A model generated the notes under the pieces. It did no database searches. It worked only from the letters and a program-made list of their open reading frames with translations, and had not been told where the DNA came from. From Pseudomonas citri (GTDB lineage Bacteria > Pseudomonadota > Gammaproteobacteria > Pseudomonadales > Pseudomonadaceae), in NCBI RefSeq assembly GCF_025336485.1, contig NZ_JAODAB010000014.1, positions 1 to 64,000 on the forward strand: DNA of 64,000 nucleotides, in the 5' to 3' direction. Below are positions 25,404 to 34,386 of the stretch, piece after piece; the first letter of the stretch is position 1, and each line of letters starts with the position of its first letter. Position numbers and translations under genes: made by a program.

Positions 25404-26533
25404 CAGGCCCTCGGCGCCAGTTCGATGACTTGAGGCAAACGCCAGAATGCCTCGCGTACGGCGCGATCCGAAAAACGCTCGCGCAAGCGGTCGAGCATCA
25501 GCTCGGCGCATTGGCGACGTTGCAGATCGTCCATGCTCGCCAGGTGTTGCAGCCCCTGGGCCATGTGCTCGGCGTCGCCCAACGGAAACAGAATGCCCAC
25601 ACCCTCGACCACTTCCTTCGCCCCGCCACAAGCCGTGGCCAGCAGCGGTACGCCGGCGGCCATGGCTTCGAGCAGTACCATGCCGAACGGTTCATGGTCG
25701 GAACTCAAGGCAAAGACATCAAAGGCACGGAAATAGCGGCGCGCGTCAGGCACCTGGCCGAGGAACAGCACACGATCGGCAATGCCCAGTTCCAGCGCCA
25801 GTTCCCGCAGGTTCCGCTCCAAGCGGCCCTTGCCGAGGATCGCCAACTGGCTGTGGGGCGGCAAGTGGGCCTGTGCGGCGGCAAAACCACGCAACAGTGT
25901 TGCCTGATCCTTGTCCGGGTGCAGGCGACCGACGTTGCCGATGATCCAGGCATTCGCGTCCAGCCCCAGGGTGTGGCGCGCCTCCTCCCGAGAGACCAGG
26001 CCGGCCTGCGCGACATCCACGTCGATGCGGTTGTAGAGGGTCTGGATCCGGTTGGCCGGCCACTTGGGCAGGCAACGACGCATGTCGTCACGCACCGCAT
26101 CGGACACCCCGAGCAGGCTCAGGCGCTTGCGGAAAATATGCGCAAACAGACGGCGGCTACGGCGTTGGTAGTCGCCAAAGGCATGGTGCACGCCAATCAC
26201 CGGCAAGCCGGTGCCGAGCAGCGCGATGTAGATCGGCTTGAAACGATGGGCAATGCAGAAACTGAAATTGCGCGAAGCGGCGATCTTGCGCAGATCGCCG
26301 ATGGCGCCGAGCTTCAGGCCACGAATGGCGCTGGAGCTGTATTCCATGAACAGCACCTCGTCCGAGGCGCAACCGGCGGCGACTTGCGCATCCGCCGCCC
26401 CGGTGAGGAACACCGTGGTCACCCGATAGCCAGTACCGGCGAACAGGCTGGCGTATTGACGGGCACAGTCCAGGAACGGCCCGTCATAACCGTGGCAGAA
26501 CTGCAGCACATGACGCTCAGCCGAGCGTGTCAT
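25403..26533 (-). CDS. wapH: LPS core glycosyltransferase WapH-like (GT4)
   Basis: A 376-residue GT4 family transferase. The C-terminal domain shows I-G-N-V-G-R-L-H-P-D-K-D near residues 195-206, the L-G-K-G-R-L-E-R-N-L segment, and S-D-H-E-P-F-G-M-V-L-L-E-A-M-A-A-G with the conserved E-x7-E signature. By order between the carbamoyltransferase and mig-14 it corresponds to PA5004, named WapH in P. aeruginosa and proposed to add a core glucose. The acceptor here is inferred. Its start overlaps the end of the carbamoyltransferase gene by 17 bases, and its stop overlaps the mig-14 start by one. Confidence 0.82.
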   Translation of the reverse strand: MTRSAERHVLQFCHGYDGPFLDCARQYASLFAGTGYRVTTVFLTGAADAQVAAGCASDEVLFMEYSSSAIRGLKLGAIGDLRKIAASRNFSFCIAHRFKPIYIALLGTGLPVIGVHHAFGDYQRRSRRLFAHIFRKRLSLLGVSDAVRDDMRRCLPKWPANRIQTLYNRIDVDVAQAGLVSREEARHTLGLDANAWIIGNVGRLHPDKDQATLLRGFAAAQAHLPPHSQLAILGKGRLERNLRELALELGIADRVLFLGQVPDARRYFRAFDVFALSSDHEPFGMVLLEAMAAGVPLLATACGGAKEVVEGVGILFPLGDAEHMAQGLQHLASMDDLQRRQCAELMLDRLRERFSDRAVREAFWRLPQVIELAPRA

Positions 26534-28274
26534 AAGCGTCCACGCCGTCTTTGACCACCAGGATATCTTCCATGATCAGGTACTGCAGGTCGGAGCCGTA
26601 GAACATGTTCAAGGCGTCGGTGGGCGAGCAGATCATCGGTTCGCCACGGCGGTTGAGCGATGTATTGAGCGACACGCCGTTGCCGGTCAGGACTTCCAGG
26701 GCCTTCATCATGTCGTAGTAGCGCGGGTTGTATTCGCGCTTGAGCACCTGGGCCCGGGAGGTGCCGTCTTCATGGACGACTTCCGGCACACGGGTTTTCC
26801 ACTCTTCGGCCACTTCGAAAGTGAAGGTCATGAACGGCGCCGGATGATCGACCTTGATCATCTGCGGTGCAACGGTGTCGAGCATCGACGGGCAGAAAGG
26901 CCTCCAGCGCTCGCGGAACTTGATCTGCTCGTTGATCCGGTCGGCCACGCCGCTGGCGCTTGGGCAACCGATGATCGAACGACCGCCCAAGGCACGCGGA
27001 CCAAACTCCATGCGGCCCTGGAACCAGGCCACCGGGTTGCCGTCGACCATGATCTTGGCGATACGTTCAGGGGTATTGTCGATCTTGCGCCATGCCGGCT
27101 TGCTCGGGTGACGGGCGCACGCGGCGATCACATCTTCGTTGCTGTAGGCCGGGCCGAGGTAGACGTGTTCCATCTTCTCCACCGGCACGCCACGGGCATG
27201 GGACACATACGCCGCCGCGCCCACCGCGGTACCGGCGTCGCCGGAAGCCGGCTGCACGAACAGCTCCTTGACGTCGTCACGGGCGATGATTTTCTGGTTC
27301 AGCTTGACGTTCAAGGCACAGCCGCCAGCGAACGCCAGCTTGCCGGTTTCCTTGAGCACGTCGCCCAGGTAGTGGTCGATCATCTGCAGCGCGAGCTTTT
27401 CGAACAGCGCCTGCATGCTGGCCGCGTAATGGATGTACGGCTCGTCGGCAATGTCGCCTTCGCGTTTCGGGCCGAGCCATTCGATGAGCTTCGGCGAGAA
27501 ATAGAAACCCTTGCCCTTCTCTTTATAGCGGCGCAGGCCGATCACGTTGGCGTAGTCGGTGTTGATCACCAGTTCGCCGTTTTCGAACGAGGCCAGGCGC
27601 GAGAAATCGTACTTGCTGGCATCGCCGTAGGGCGCCATGCCCATGACCTTGAACTCGCCGTCGAGCATTTCAAAGCCGAGGAATTCGGTGATAGCGCCGT
27701 ACAGGCCGCCCAGGGAGTCCGGGTCGTAGAACTCCTTGATCTTGTGGATCTTGCCGTTCTGGCCATAACCGAAGAACGTCGTGGCGTATTCGCCCTTGCC
27801 GTCGATGCCCAGGATGGCGGTTTTTTCCTGGAAGCCCGAGCAGTGATAGGCGCTGGAGGCGTGGGCCAGGTGGTGCTCGACCGGCTCGATCTTGATTTTC
27901 TTCGGATCGAAACCCAGTTGTTCCAGGCACCAGACGATCTTGCGGCGATAGCGCTTGTAGCGACGGTTACCCATCAGGATCGCATCGAGGGCGCGGTCCG
28001 GGGCGTACCAGTAGCGCTTGGCGTAGTGCCAGCGCGCTTCACCGAACAGGCTGATCGGCGCGAACGGAATCGCCACCACGTCGACATCGGACGGCTTGAT
28101 GCCAGCCTGCTCCAGGCAGAACTTCGCCGACTCGTAGGGCATGCGGTTCTTTGCATGTTTATCGCGTACGAAGCGCTCTTCCTCGGCCGCCGCGATCAGC
28201 TTGCCGTCAATGTACAGCGCTGCGGAAGGATCATGGCTAAGGGCGCCGGACAGGCCAAGAATCGTCAATGCCAC
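26517..28274 (-). CDS. wapO: LPS core carbamoyltransferase (NodU/CmcH family)
   Basis: A 585-residue carbamoyltransferase that should transfer a carbamoyl group from carbamoyl phosphate to a sugar hydroxyl. The N-terminal Kae1-like domain has H-H-L-A-H-A-S-S-A-Y, G-I-D-G-K-G-E, and F-A-G-G-C-A-L-N-V-K-L-N. The C-terminal domain has W-F-Q-G-R-M-E-F-G-P-R-A-L-G-G-R-S-I. In P. aeruginosa the second core heptose carries a 7-O-carbamoyl group, and PA5005 (WapO, from memory) is the candidate enzyme. The start is GTG at 28274. An upstream TATAAT suggests its own promoter. It heads the coupled genes wapH, mig-14 and dnpA. Confidence 0.88.
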   Translation of the reverse strand: MALTILGLSGALSHDPSAALYIDGKLIAAAEEERFVRDKHAKNRMPYESAKFCLEQAGIKPSDVDVVAIPFAPISLFGEARWHYAKRYWYAPDRALDAILMGNRRYKRYRRKIVWCLEQLGFDPKKIKIEPVEHHLAHASSAYHCSGFQEKTAILGIDGKGEYATTFFGYGQNGKIHKIKEFYDPDSLGGLYGAITEFLGFEMLDGEFKVMGMAPYGDASKYDFSRLASFENGELVINTDYANVIGLRRYKEKGKGFYFSPKLIEWLGPKREGDIADEPYIHYAASMQALFEKLALQMIDHYLGDVLKETGKLAFAGGCALNVKLNQKIIARDDVKELFVQPASGDAGTAVGAAAYVSHARGVPVEKMEHVYLGPAYSNEDVIAACARHPSKPAWRKIDNTPERIAKIMVDGNPVAWFQGRMEFGPRALGGRSIIGCPSASGVADRINEQIKFRERWRPFCPSMLDTVAPQMIKVDHPAPFMTFTFEVAEEWKTRVPEVVHEDGTSRAQVLKREYNPRYYDMMKALEVLTGNGVSLNTSLNRRGEPMICSPTDALNMFYGSDLQYLIMEDILVVKDGVDAYDTLG

Positions 28275-28366
28275 AGGGGTCTAGCCTCTTAATATCTGCA
28301 TACGGGCGACAAGCGCCGCGAAAAAATGAGTGCCACGCGCCAGGGGCGGGGCAGCTAAAGGGCGGG

Positions 28367-28372
28367 ATTATA
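28367..28372 (-). promoter_or_regulatory. Candidate -10 box upstream of the carbamoyltransferase gene
   Basis: On the minus strand the sequence reads CAGCTATAATCCC, with a perfect TATAAT at 28367-28372, about 93 bases upstream of the GTG start. I do not see a good TTGACA at 16-18 bases, so the promoter is only a candidate. Confidence 0.3.
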
Positions 28373-28419
28373 GCTGAAAAGCGGCATTAAGCCTCTAGCT
28401 ACAAGCGGCCAGCTTGCGA

Positions 28420-28450
28420 GGAAGGCTACCTGGCGCTCCCTCGCCACAGG
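28420..28450. repeat. Degenerate REP-like repeat
   Basis: GGAAGGCTACCTGGCGCTCC then CTCGCCACAGG resembles a decayed GTGGCGAGGG-class REP. It lies between the carbamoyltransferase gene and the end of the tandem kinase gene. Confidence 0.45.
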
Positions 28451-28462
28451 TTTACCGCAGGC

Positions 28463-29917
28463 CTAGGACGAGGCGTTATCGGCCTCTTTGGGCAGCCGCT
28501 GGTCAATCACCCGATACAATGCACTGTCCTGCGGCCAGTTACGCATGAAGCGCGCGCGATCGCGGGCGTAGGCCGGGGCGAAGCTGACGTGGCTGCGGTG
28601 CTGGCACATGGCGTCCAGGTCGATCAACGCCCAGCGGTCTTGCTGCCAGAACAGGTTGTGGCCCTTGAAGTCGCCGTGGCTGATGCGTTCGCGAATCAGG
28701 TCGGCGAACAACCGCTCCAGCGCCGCCAATTCAGACTCGGGTGCGTCGCCGCTCTGCACGTAAGGGGCGAAACGCTCAATGATGTCCGGCCCCGGCAGAT
28801 ATTCGGTCACCAGGTACGCACCGCGGCGCAGCCACAGGAAACGCTTTTCCAGCAAGGCCAGGGGCTTGGCCGTGGCGATGCCGAGAAAGGCCAGCCGATG
28901 GCCTTCGCGCCAGGAGTGCCAGGCACGGCTCGGACGCCAGAAGCGCTTGAGCCAGTGGGCGAAATGCTTGATGTTGTAGCGCTTGATCACCAGGGGGCGA
29001 CCGCCCACCTCGACCTTGCCGACGCTGGCCGCGCCCCCGGTCTTGTACAGGTGGCCCTGATCGAGCAAGGCATCGGCCTGCTCCAGCACCGGCGCCATGG
29101 CCACCTCTTCATCACGACGGATCGCCCGCAGGCCAAACGGCCCGCGCTGCACGCTGAACAGGCTGCACTCGCGCCCGACCTTCGCCAAAAAGTCCTTCAG
29201 CCGCCAGGCATGCACCCTGTTGATCTGTTTTTGCAGCGCCTGCATGGGCAACGCGTGCTCGGCATTACCCAGCAGGTAATGCACCAGCAGCTCTTCGTTG
29301 AACGGCTCGATGGCCTTGGGCAATTGGGCAAAGAACACCCCGAGGTTCTCCAGCACTTTGTCTCTCGACAGCGGCTGGCCCGGGGTTTCGGCGCGGATGC
29401 CGGCGCCGTCGATCAAGTGGAGCTTGCCGTCATGGCGCAGCAGGTTGTCCAGGTGCAGGTCTTCCTGCCACAAGCCTTTGCTGTGCATCTGCGCGACGGC
29501 CCCCAGGGCTTCGGCCAGTACAGCCGTTTGCTCATCGGCCAACAAAGGCAAGTGCTCGACCTGTTTCCAGGCATCCCCCAGACTTTCGGCATCTTCGAGC
29601 AATTCGAAGAGCAACCAGCCGCCCTCGCCTTCTTTCAGACCATCGGCCAACAGAAGCGGCGTGGTCAGCCCCTGGTCGGCCAGCAGGCGTACCCCTTGCA
29701 GCTCCCGTTGGAAATGCCGGGCTGCCTTGCTGCCTACCAGCAACTTGGCCAACACCGGCCGACCGCGCCAGACGCCCGCACCGACGTAGCGCTGCCCCGG
29801 CAACACCCGCAACAACGACAGCAATTGCAATTGCGCCGGGCCGGCGGCATCGACCAGTTCCAGGCTCAACGGCAGGACAGGATGGCGGCCGGCGCTTTTC
29901 AATTCGGACAAATGCAT
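28463..29917 (-). CDS. Tandem two-kinase-domain LPS core protein (PA5006-like)
   Basis: A 484-residue cytoplasmic protein built of two lipopolysaccharide-kinase domains. Domain 1 has a candidate ATP lysine K58, catalytic D153 in E-D-L-H-L-D-N with N158, and metal ligand D170. Domain 2 has K312 in V-I-K-R-Y, H414-G415-D416 with N421, and D433 in L-I-D-L-D. Both active sites look complete. It lies at the position of PA5006 in P. aeruginosa, downstream of wapQ, and its ATG overlaps the wapQ stop by one base (TGATG) with AGGAAG upstream. It may phosphorylate two core positions or a second substrate; its acceptors are unknown. Confidence 0.83.
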   Translation of the reverse strand: MHLSELKSAGRHPVLPLSLELVDAAGPAQLQLLSLLRVLPGQRYVGAGVWRGRPVLAKLLVGSKAARHFQRELQGVRLLADQGLTTPLLLADGLKEGEGGWLLFELLEDAESLGDAWKQVEHLPLLADEQTAVLAEALGAVAQMHSKGLWQEDLHLDNLLRHDGKLHLIDGAGIRAETPGQPLSRDKVLENLGVFFAQLPKAIEPFNEELLVHYLLGNAEHALPMQALQKQINRVHAWRLKDFLAKVGRECSLFSVQRGPFGLRAIRRDEEVAMAPVLEQADALLDQGHLYKTGGAASVGKVEVGGRPLVIKRYNIKHFAHWLKRFWRPSRAWHSWREGHRLAFLGIATAKPLALLEKRFLWLRRGAYLVTEYLPGPDIIERFAPYVQSGDAPESELAALERLFADLIRERISHGDFKGHNLFWQQDRWALIDLDAMCQHRSHVSFAPAYARDRARFMRNWPQDSALYRVIDQRLPKEADNASS

Positions 29918-30669
29918 CAACGGGCTTCCTTATGGCTGCGCCGGGCGGTCAGGTGACTCATCCAGCGGTCGACCAGCGCACCGTCGCGAGGCTGGTCCAG
30001 ATAGGCAGACAGCAACTGCCGCACCTCCTCTTGGCTCCACTCGGGCGCACGACGCAACAAGGGCTCCAGGTCCTTGACCCGATCACGCTGGCCGAACAGC
30101 AAGGGCCGGGTTTTCTCCAGGTCGATCAATTGCGCCTGATAACCACTGGCGGTGGCTTGCAGGAAAATGTGCTTGGGATAGAAGCAACCATGGACCTGAC
30201 GCACGCCGTGCAGGTGCCGCGCCAACTGGCCACAGGCATTGAGGATGGTGCTGCGCTGTGCGGCCGTCAGGCTCGACCAGCGTTGCAGCAGCGAATCCAG
30301 GTCATCCCAGCCATCCAGGGCACGGGTCAAGAGGATCGCCCGCACCTCGCCGTCCACCTTGCGCTGCCCATAGAACACCGCTTGCAGGGCCGGAATCCCC
30401 AGCTGGCGATAGCGGCTGATGTTGCGAAACTCCCGGGAAAAGCTCGGCTCGCCGAAGGGGTGCGAGAAGGTCCGGGTCAGGTAGTTGCTCTGGCGCTTGA
30501 GGTAATAGCCCTGCCCTTCCAGCTCCAGCCGGAACACACTGCTCCAACCGTCGCCCGAAGTATTGGGTTCATCCACCGCATCCAGTTGCCGCGCCCACAA
30601 GGCGTCGAAGCTGTCCAGGCCGTGGCGCTGCAATAACGCCCGGTCCTCAGCGGCCAGGAAATCAGTCAT
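29917..30669 (-). CDS. wapQ: InaA-like LPS core kinase-fold protein (WapQ)
   Basis: A 250-residue member of the lipopolysaccharide kinase family. K59 in Y-Y-L-K-R-Q is the expected ATP lysine. The catalytic loop reads H160-G-C-F-Y-P-K-H-I, so the Asp found in WaaP (H-R-D) is replaced by C162, while D183 in L-I-D-L-E remains. InaA-type relatives share this H-G-x-x-Y-P-K-H pattern as I recall, so the family may use another residue or be inactive. The symbol follows gene order in P. aeruginosa and is less certain than for waaP. It overlaps wapP by four bases (ATGA). Confidence 0.78.
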   Translation of the reverse strand: MTDFLAAEDRALLQRHGLDSFDALWARQLDAVDEPNTSGDGWSSVFRLELEGQGYYLKRQSNYLTRTFSHPFGEPSFSREFRNISRYRQLGIPALQAVFYGQRKVDGEVRAILLTRALDGWDDLDSLLQRWSSLTAAQRSTILNACGQLARHLHGVRQVHGCFYPKHIFLQATASGYQAQLIDLEKTRPLLFGQRDRVKDLEPLLRRAPEWSQEEVRQLLSAYLDQPRDGALVDRWMSHLTARRSHKEAR

Positions 30670-31400
30670 TCACGCCCCTCGAAAAATCTCAGCACATGGC
30701 GGATGCGCTTCTTGTCGTGCCCATCGAGCCGGTCGCGCTGGCGGTATTGCAGGTAAAAACGCAGGCGCTGAGTGGCCGACAAATGATATTTGGCGACCTT
30801 GTCCAGGCACGCCAGGTCCTTGGTGATGCGGTACTTGAGCCAGAAACCGCGCCAGAAGTCACCGTTCGGACAGTCGATCAGGAACAGCCGCGCCTGGTCA
30901 TCGATCAACAGATTGCGCCACTTCAGATCGTTATGGGTAAAGCGATGTTCGTGCATGGTCCGGGTGTAGTCGGCCAGTTGCCGGCTCACATCATTGACCC
31001 AGGCACGGTCAGCCAGCCTCGCATCTCGACGCTCGGCCAGTGCCGAGAGGTCTTCGGTGCAGGGCAGTTCGCGAGTGATCATCGCACCGCGGGCATAGGT
31101 CGCGCCGTTTCGCTCCAACCCCCAGCCAATGATCTGCGCGGTGGGAATGCCCCATTTGGCGAAGCGCTTGAGGTTCTGCCATTCGGACTTGACCCGTGGC
31201 TTGCCCAGATAACGACGCAACCCCTTGCCGGCACCGACGTAGCGCTTGACGTAAAAATTCACGCCATTGCGCTGCACGCGAATGACTTCCGACAGCGGAT
31301 CGCGAGTCAAACGCTCGCCCTGCAAGGCAAACACCGCCTCCAGACTACCGAAATCCTCGGCCAACTCCGCGTAGGCAGGGTCTAGTTTCCAACCGGACAT
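30666..31400 (-). CDS. wapP: LPS core heptose kinase WapP
   Basis: A 244-residue lipopolysaccharide kinase. K52 in Y-V-K-R-Y is the likely ATP lysine, H156-N157-D158 with N163 forms the catalytic loop, and D176 in L-I-D-C-P binds metal. In P. aeruginosa WapP (PA5008) is assigned to phosphorylation of the inner-core heptose region together with WaaP. Its ATG at 31400 overlaps the waaP stop by one base, and its stop overlaps the wapQ start by four, so the kinases are translated as a coupled string. The longer in-frame reading to 31604 is a shadow of waaP. Confidence 0.87.
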   Translation of the reverse strand: MSGWKLDPAYAELAEDFGSLEAVFALQGERLTRDPLSEVIRVQRNGVNFYVKRYVGAGKGLRRYLGKPRVKSEWQNLKRFAKWGIPTAQIIGWGLERNGATYARGAMITRELPCTEDLSALAERRDARLADRAWVNDVSRQLADYTRTMHEHRFTHNDLKWRNLLIDDQARLFLIDCPNGDFWRGFWLKYRITKDLACLDKVAKYHLSATQRLRFYLQYRQRDRLDGHDKKRIRHVLRFFEGRE

Positions 31401-32206
31401 CAGAGCGCATCCCCGTACCGCTGCTTGCGCGCATACAGCTTGTTGGCCTTGCCTTCGAGCCAGGCCAGCAGGGAAGCCTCTTCGGCGAGGATCCGGCGCA
31501 GCGGCTGCTGGAAGTAGCCCTTGAGGAAACGCAGCTTGTCGCGGCGGGTCAGGCCAATGTCCAGCGCCGAAAAATACAGCGCCGCCAGGTCCTTGTTGCG
31601 CCAACGGGTGGTGATGGCCGGGCGGGTCTGGGCGCGGTGCAGGTCGATCACCGAGAGCTTGAAATCCTGCGCAGTCACCGGTTTGTCGGTGTGCAACAGG
31701 AAGTGGCAGATGTAGCAGTCACGGTGGTTGACCCCCGCGCGGTGCATCATGCCGGTCATGCGTGCCACCTCGGCGATCAGCGCACGCTTGAGTGGCGGCG
31801 GTGGGGGCTGGCGGACCCAGTCGATGCTGTAGTCTTCCAGGCTGACGGTCGGCGCCAGCTCCTCGGTGACGATGAACGAATGCTGGCCTGCCGGGTTGCG
31901 ACCTTTCTCGCCGTATGCGACGGCCGTCATGGTCGGCACACCGACTTGCTGCAAGCGCTGGATGGCTTTCCATTCCTGCCCTGCGCCGAGCACCGGCAGC
32001 TTGGCGGTGGTCAGGTTCTTGAAGATCTCGCCCCAACCGATGCCGCGGTGGATCTTCACGAAATAGCCGCGGCCAGCCACCTCGGTACGCAAGGTGCGCC
32101 GGGCTTCGAGTTCGCGATAGACCTCGCCCTGGAGAGCCTCGACTTCGGCGAACGCATCGCGCCCGGCCCAGAGGCTCTTGAACGGTTCGGCCAACATCAG
32201 TGTCAT
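31400..32206 (-). CDS. waaP: LPS core heptose(I) kinase WaaP
   Basis: A 268-residue kinase, the same length as P. aeruginosa WaaP. It phosphorylates O-4 of the first inner-core heptose, a step needed for core completion and outer-membrane integrity. K51 in Y-F-V-K-I is the ATP lysine, H161-R162-D163 carries the catalytic Asp (D163 is the residue studied in P. aeruginosa, from memory), and D188 in V-I-D-L-H binds metal. A run of five prolines at 134-138 precedes the catalytic helix. The ATG at 32206 overlaps the waaG stop as ATGA. Confidence 0.95.
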   Translation of the reverse strand: MTLMLAEPFKSLWAGRDAFAEVEALQGEVYRELEARRTLRTEVAGRGYFVKIHRGIGWGEIFKNLTTAKLPVLGAGQEWKAIQRLQQVGVPTMTAVAYGEKGRNPAGQHSFIVTEELAPTVSLEDYSIDWVRQPPPPPLKRALIAEVARMTGMMHRAGVNHRDCYICHFLLHTDKPVTAQDFKLSVIDLHRAQTRPAITTRWRNKDLAALYFSALDIGLTRRDKLRFLKGYFQQPLRRILAEEASLLAWLEGKANKLYARKQRYGDAL

Positions 32207-33327
32207 TGCACGTGCTCCGCCAGAATCACATCGGCCGCGTGTTGCGGCATGCTGTAGAGGTCGGCCGTCTCGGCGAAGGCCAGACCGTTGCGGCTCCAAG
32301 CCGCGCGCGCATCGGCATCGCCCAGCATGCGCGCCAGGTACTCGGTGAGTTGCGCCTGCTCGAACGGCTCGTCCAGCACCAGGCCGCTGTTCGCCTCGGC
32401 GATGTAGTGAGCGTACCCACACACCGCGCTGACCAGCACCGGCAAGCCCGCCACCAGCGCCTCGAGCAACACGGTGCCGGTGTTTTCGTTGTAGGCCGGA
32501 TGGATCAACAGGTCGGCGCCGAGCAGGAAACGCGGAATATCGCTGCGCCCCTTGAGGAACCGCACGTTGTCGCCCAGCCCCAGCGCGGCGCTCTGCAATT
32601 GGAATACCTTGGGGTCGTCCTGGCCGATTACAAACAATCGGGTGCGTTTTTTCAGGTCCGCAGGCAACGCCGCCAAGGCCTTGAGGCTGCGATCCACACC
32701 CTTGGTCTTGAATCCGGAGCCGATCTGCACCAGCAGCAGGTCGTCGTCGGCCAGCTCGAATTCGGCGCGGAACCCGGCACGAATCGTGTCGGCGTCGGCA
32801 GGCCGGCGACGATCCTGGGCAATGCCCGGCGGCAACAGGTGGAAACGCTCCAGCGGCGTGTCGTAGTGCTTGATGAACAGCGGCTGCTGGACCTCGGAGA
32901 TCATCAGCACCTCGGTCTTGGCGTCTTTAGCGAACACCGCGCGCTCGTATTCGGCGAAATGCCGGTAGCGGCCCCAACGCCGGTACAACGAATTGCGCAG
33001 GTTCTGTGCCTTGTCTTCAAAACAGCCGTCGGCGGCGTAATACACGTCCAGGCCGGGCATTTTGTTGAAGCCGATCAAACGGTCCACCGGGCGCTTGGCC
33101 AGGTCGGCCTCCATCCACGCACTGAGTTTCTCGTTGCGGCGGTGGTTGAACAGCGCCTTGACCGGAGCCACCAGCACTTCGAAGCCCGGCGGCACATCAC
33201 CTTCCCAGATCAGCGTGTAGACGCGGATCTGGTGCCCGCGCTGCTGGCACTCCAGGGTGATGCGCATGAAATCACGCTGCAAGCCACCGAAAGGGAAGTA
33301 CTTATAAAGGACAAAAGCCAATTGCAT
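32203..33327 (-). CDS. waaG: LPS core glucosyltransferase WaaG
   Basis: GT4 family transferase of 374 residues that adds the first outer-core hexose to the second heptose. The N-terminus has F-P-F-G-G-L-Q-R-D, typical of WaaG. The C-terminal domain has Q-I-G-S-G-F-K-T-K-G-V-D-R and H-P-A-Y-N-E-N-T-G-T-V-L-L-E-A, with the E-x7-E element. Its ATG overlaps the waaC stop by one base, and its end overlaps waaP by four. The P. aeruginosa orthologue (PA5010) is believed to transfer galactosamine or its precursor rather than glucose, so the exact sugar is open. Confidence 0.94.
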   Translation of the reverse strand: MQLAFVLYKYFPFGGLQRDFMRITLECQQRGHQIRVYTLIWEGDVPPGFEVLVAPVKALFNHRRNEKLSAWMEADLAKRPVDRLIGFNKMPGLDVYYAADGCFEDKAQNLRNSLYRRWGRYRHFAEYERAVFAKDAKTEVLMISEVQQPLFIKHYDTPLERFHLLPPGIAQDRRRPADADTIRAGFRAEFELADDDLLLVQIGSGFKTKGVDRSLKALAALPADLKKRTRLFVIGQDDPKVFQLQSAALGLGDNVRFLKGRSDIPRFLLGADLLIHPAYNENTGTVLLEALVAGLPVLVSAVCGYAHYIAEANSGLVLDEPFEQAQLTEYLARMLGDADARAAWSRNGLAFAETADLYSMPQHAADVILAEHVQ

Positions 33328-34385
33328 CAGCGCGGCTCCTCAGCCAATAACGTGCTCAGGTGGCTGGCCACACGCTCGGGGTTCAGACGCGTGAAGCACA
33401 GGGGCTGCTCGCGTTTCAGGTCAAACCGACGGGCATCTTCGGCGGTCGGTGTATAAGTGCAGTGTTTCTGCATGCACGGCGCGCAAGGGAAATCGCTGGC
33501 CAGATGAACCTGGCCCTTGCCGTAGGCGCCGGTCAATATCGGATTGGTCGGGCCCAGCAGCGAAATGGTCGGCACATCCAGGGCCGCGGCCAGATGCCCC
33601 AGGCCGGTGTCCACCGCCACACAAGCCTGGGCGCCGGCGAGCACCTTGCCCATGCCGCCAAGGTTCAGCTTCGGCAGCACCAAGGCATTGCGCAGCCCGC
33701 TGGCGATGCGTTCGGCCCGGGCCTTCTCGACAGGGTTGCCCCACGGCAGTTTTACCACCACGCCGAACTGCCCCATGCGCTCGGTGAGCTGGCGCCAGTA
33801 AAGTTCGGGCCAATGCTTGGAGTCCCAGGTCGTGCCATGCAGGAACACTACGTAGGGATACGGGCGCGGTAATTCCACCAAGCGGTCGACATCGAGCCCA
33901 TAGTTACCCAGCGTCTGCGGCAAGTCATAACCCAGCGCCAAGGCAAACAGTTGCCGCACGCGCTCGACCGCATGCTGACCACGGGCCACCGCCAGGCGCC
34001 GGGAATAGAAACGCGCCGCCAGCGGCTCGCGAGCCGATTGCTGATCCAGGCCGGCGACCGGAGCCTTGACGTAGCGGGTCAACCAGGCACTTTTCAGCAA
34101 ACCCTGGGCATCGATCACCAGGTCGTACTTCTCGGCGCGCATGTTTTGCTTGAAGCGGCGCCATTCGCCGCTCTTGATGGTTTGCCAGAGGTTCTTGCGC
34201 CAGCGACGAATCGCCACCGGGATGACCTTGCCCACGGCCGGGTGCCAGGTCGGGATTTCGGCAAAGCCTTCCTCCACCACCCAATCGAAGCGGATGCCGG
34301 GGATCGCCCGCGCCGCGTCGGTCAACGCCGGCAGGGTGTGGACCACATCCCCCAGCGAAGAGGTCTTGATCAGCAATACCCGCAA
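33327..34385 (-). CDS. waaC: ADP-heptose:LPS heptosyltransferase I, WaaC
   Basis: GT9 family enzyme of 352 residues that attaches the first L-glycero-D-manno-heptose to Kdo. The N-terminus reads V-L-L-I-K-T-S-S-L-G-D-V-V-H-T-L-P-A-L, the family hallmark. The nucleotide-binding part has D-T-G-L-G-H-L-A-A-A near residue 260. I assign a TTG start at 34385: it follows GGAGG by nine bases and starts exactly where WaaC proteins begin, whereas the upstream ATG at 34430 lies inside waaF. One base separates it from the waaF stop. The nearby HldE supplies ADP-heptose. Confidence 0.94.
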   Translation of the reverse strand: MRVLLIKTSSLGDVVHTLPALTDAARAIPGIRFDWVVEEGFAEIPTWHPAVGKVIPVAIRRWRKNLWQTIKSGEWRRFKQNMRAEKYDLVIDAQGLLKSAWLTRYVKAPVAGLDQQSAREPLAARFYSRRLAVARGQHAVERVRQLFALALGYDLPQTLGNYGLDVDRLVELPRPYPYVVFLHGTTWDSKHWPELYWRQLTERMGQFGVVVKLPWGNPVEKARAERIASGLRNALVLPKLNLGGMGKVLAGAQACVAVDTGLGHLAAALDVPTISLLGPTNPILTGAYGKGQVHLASDFPCAPCMQKHCTYTPTAEDARRFDLKREQPLCFTRLNPERVASHLSTLLAEEPR

Positions 34386-34386
34386 G

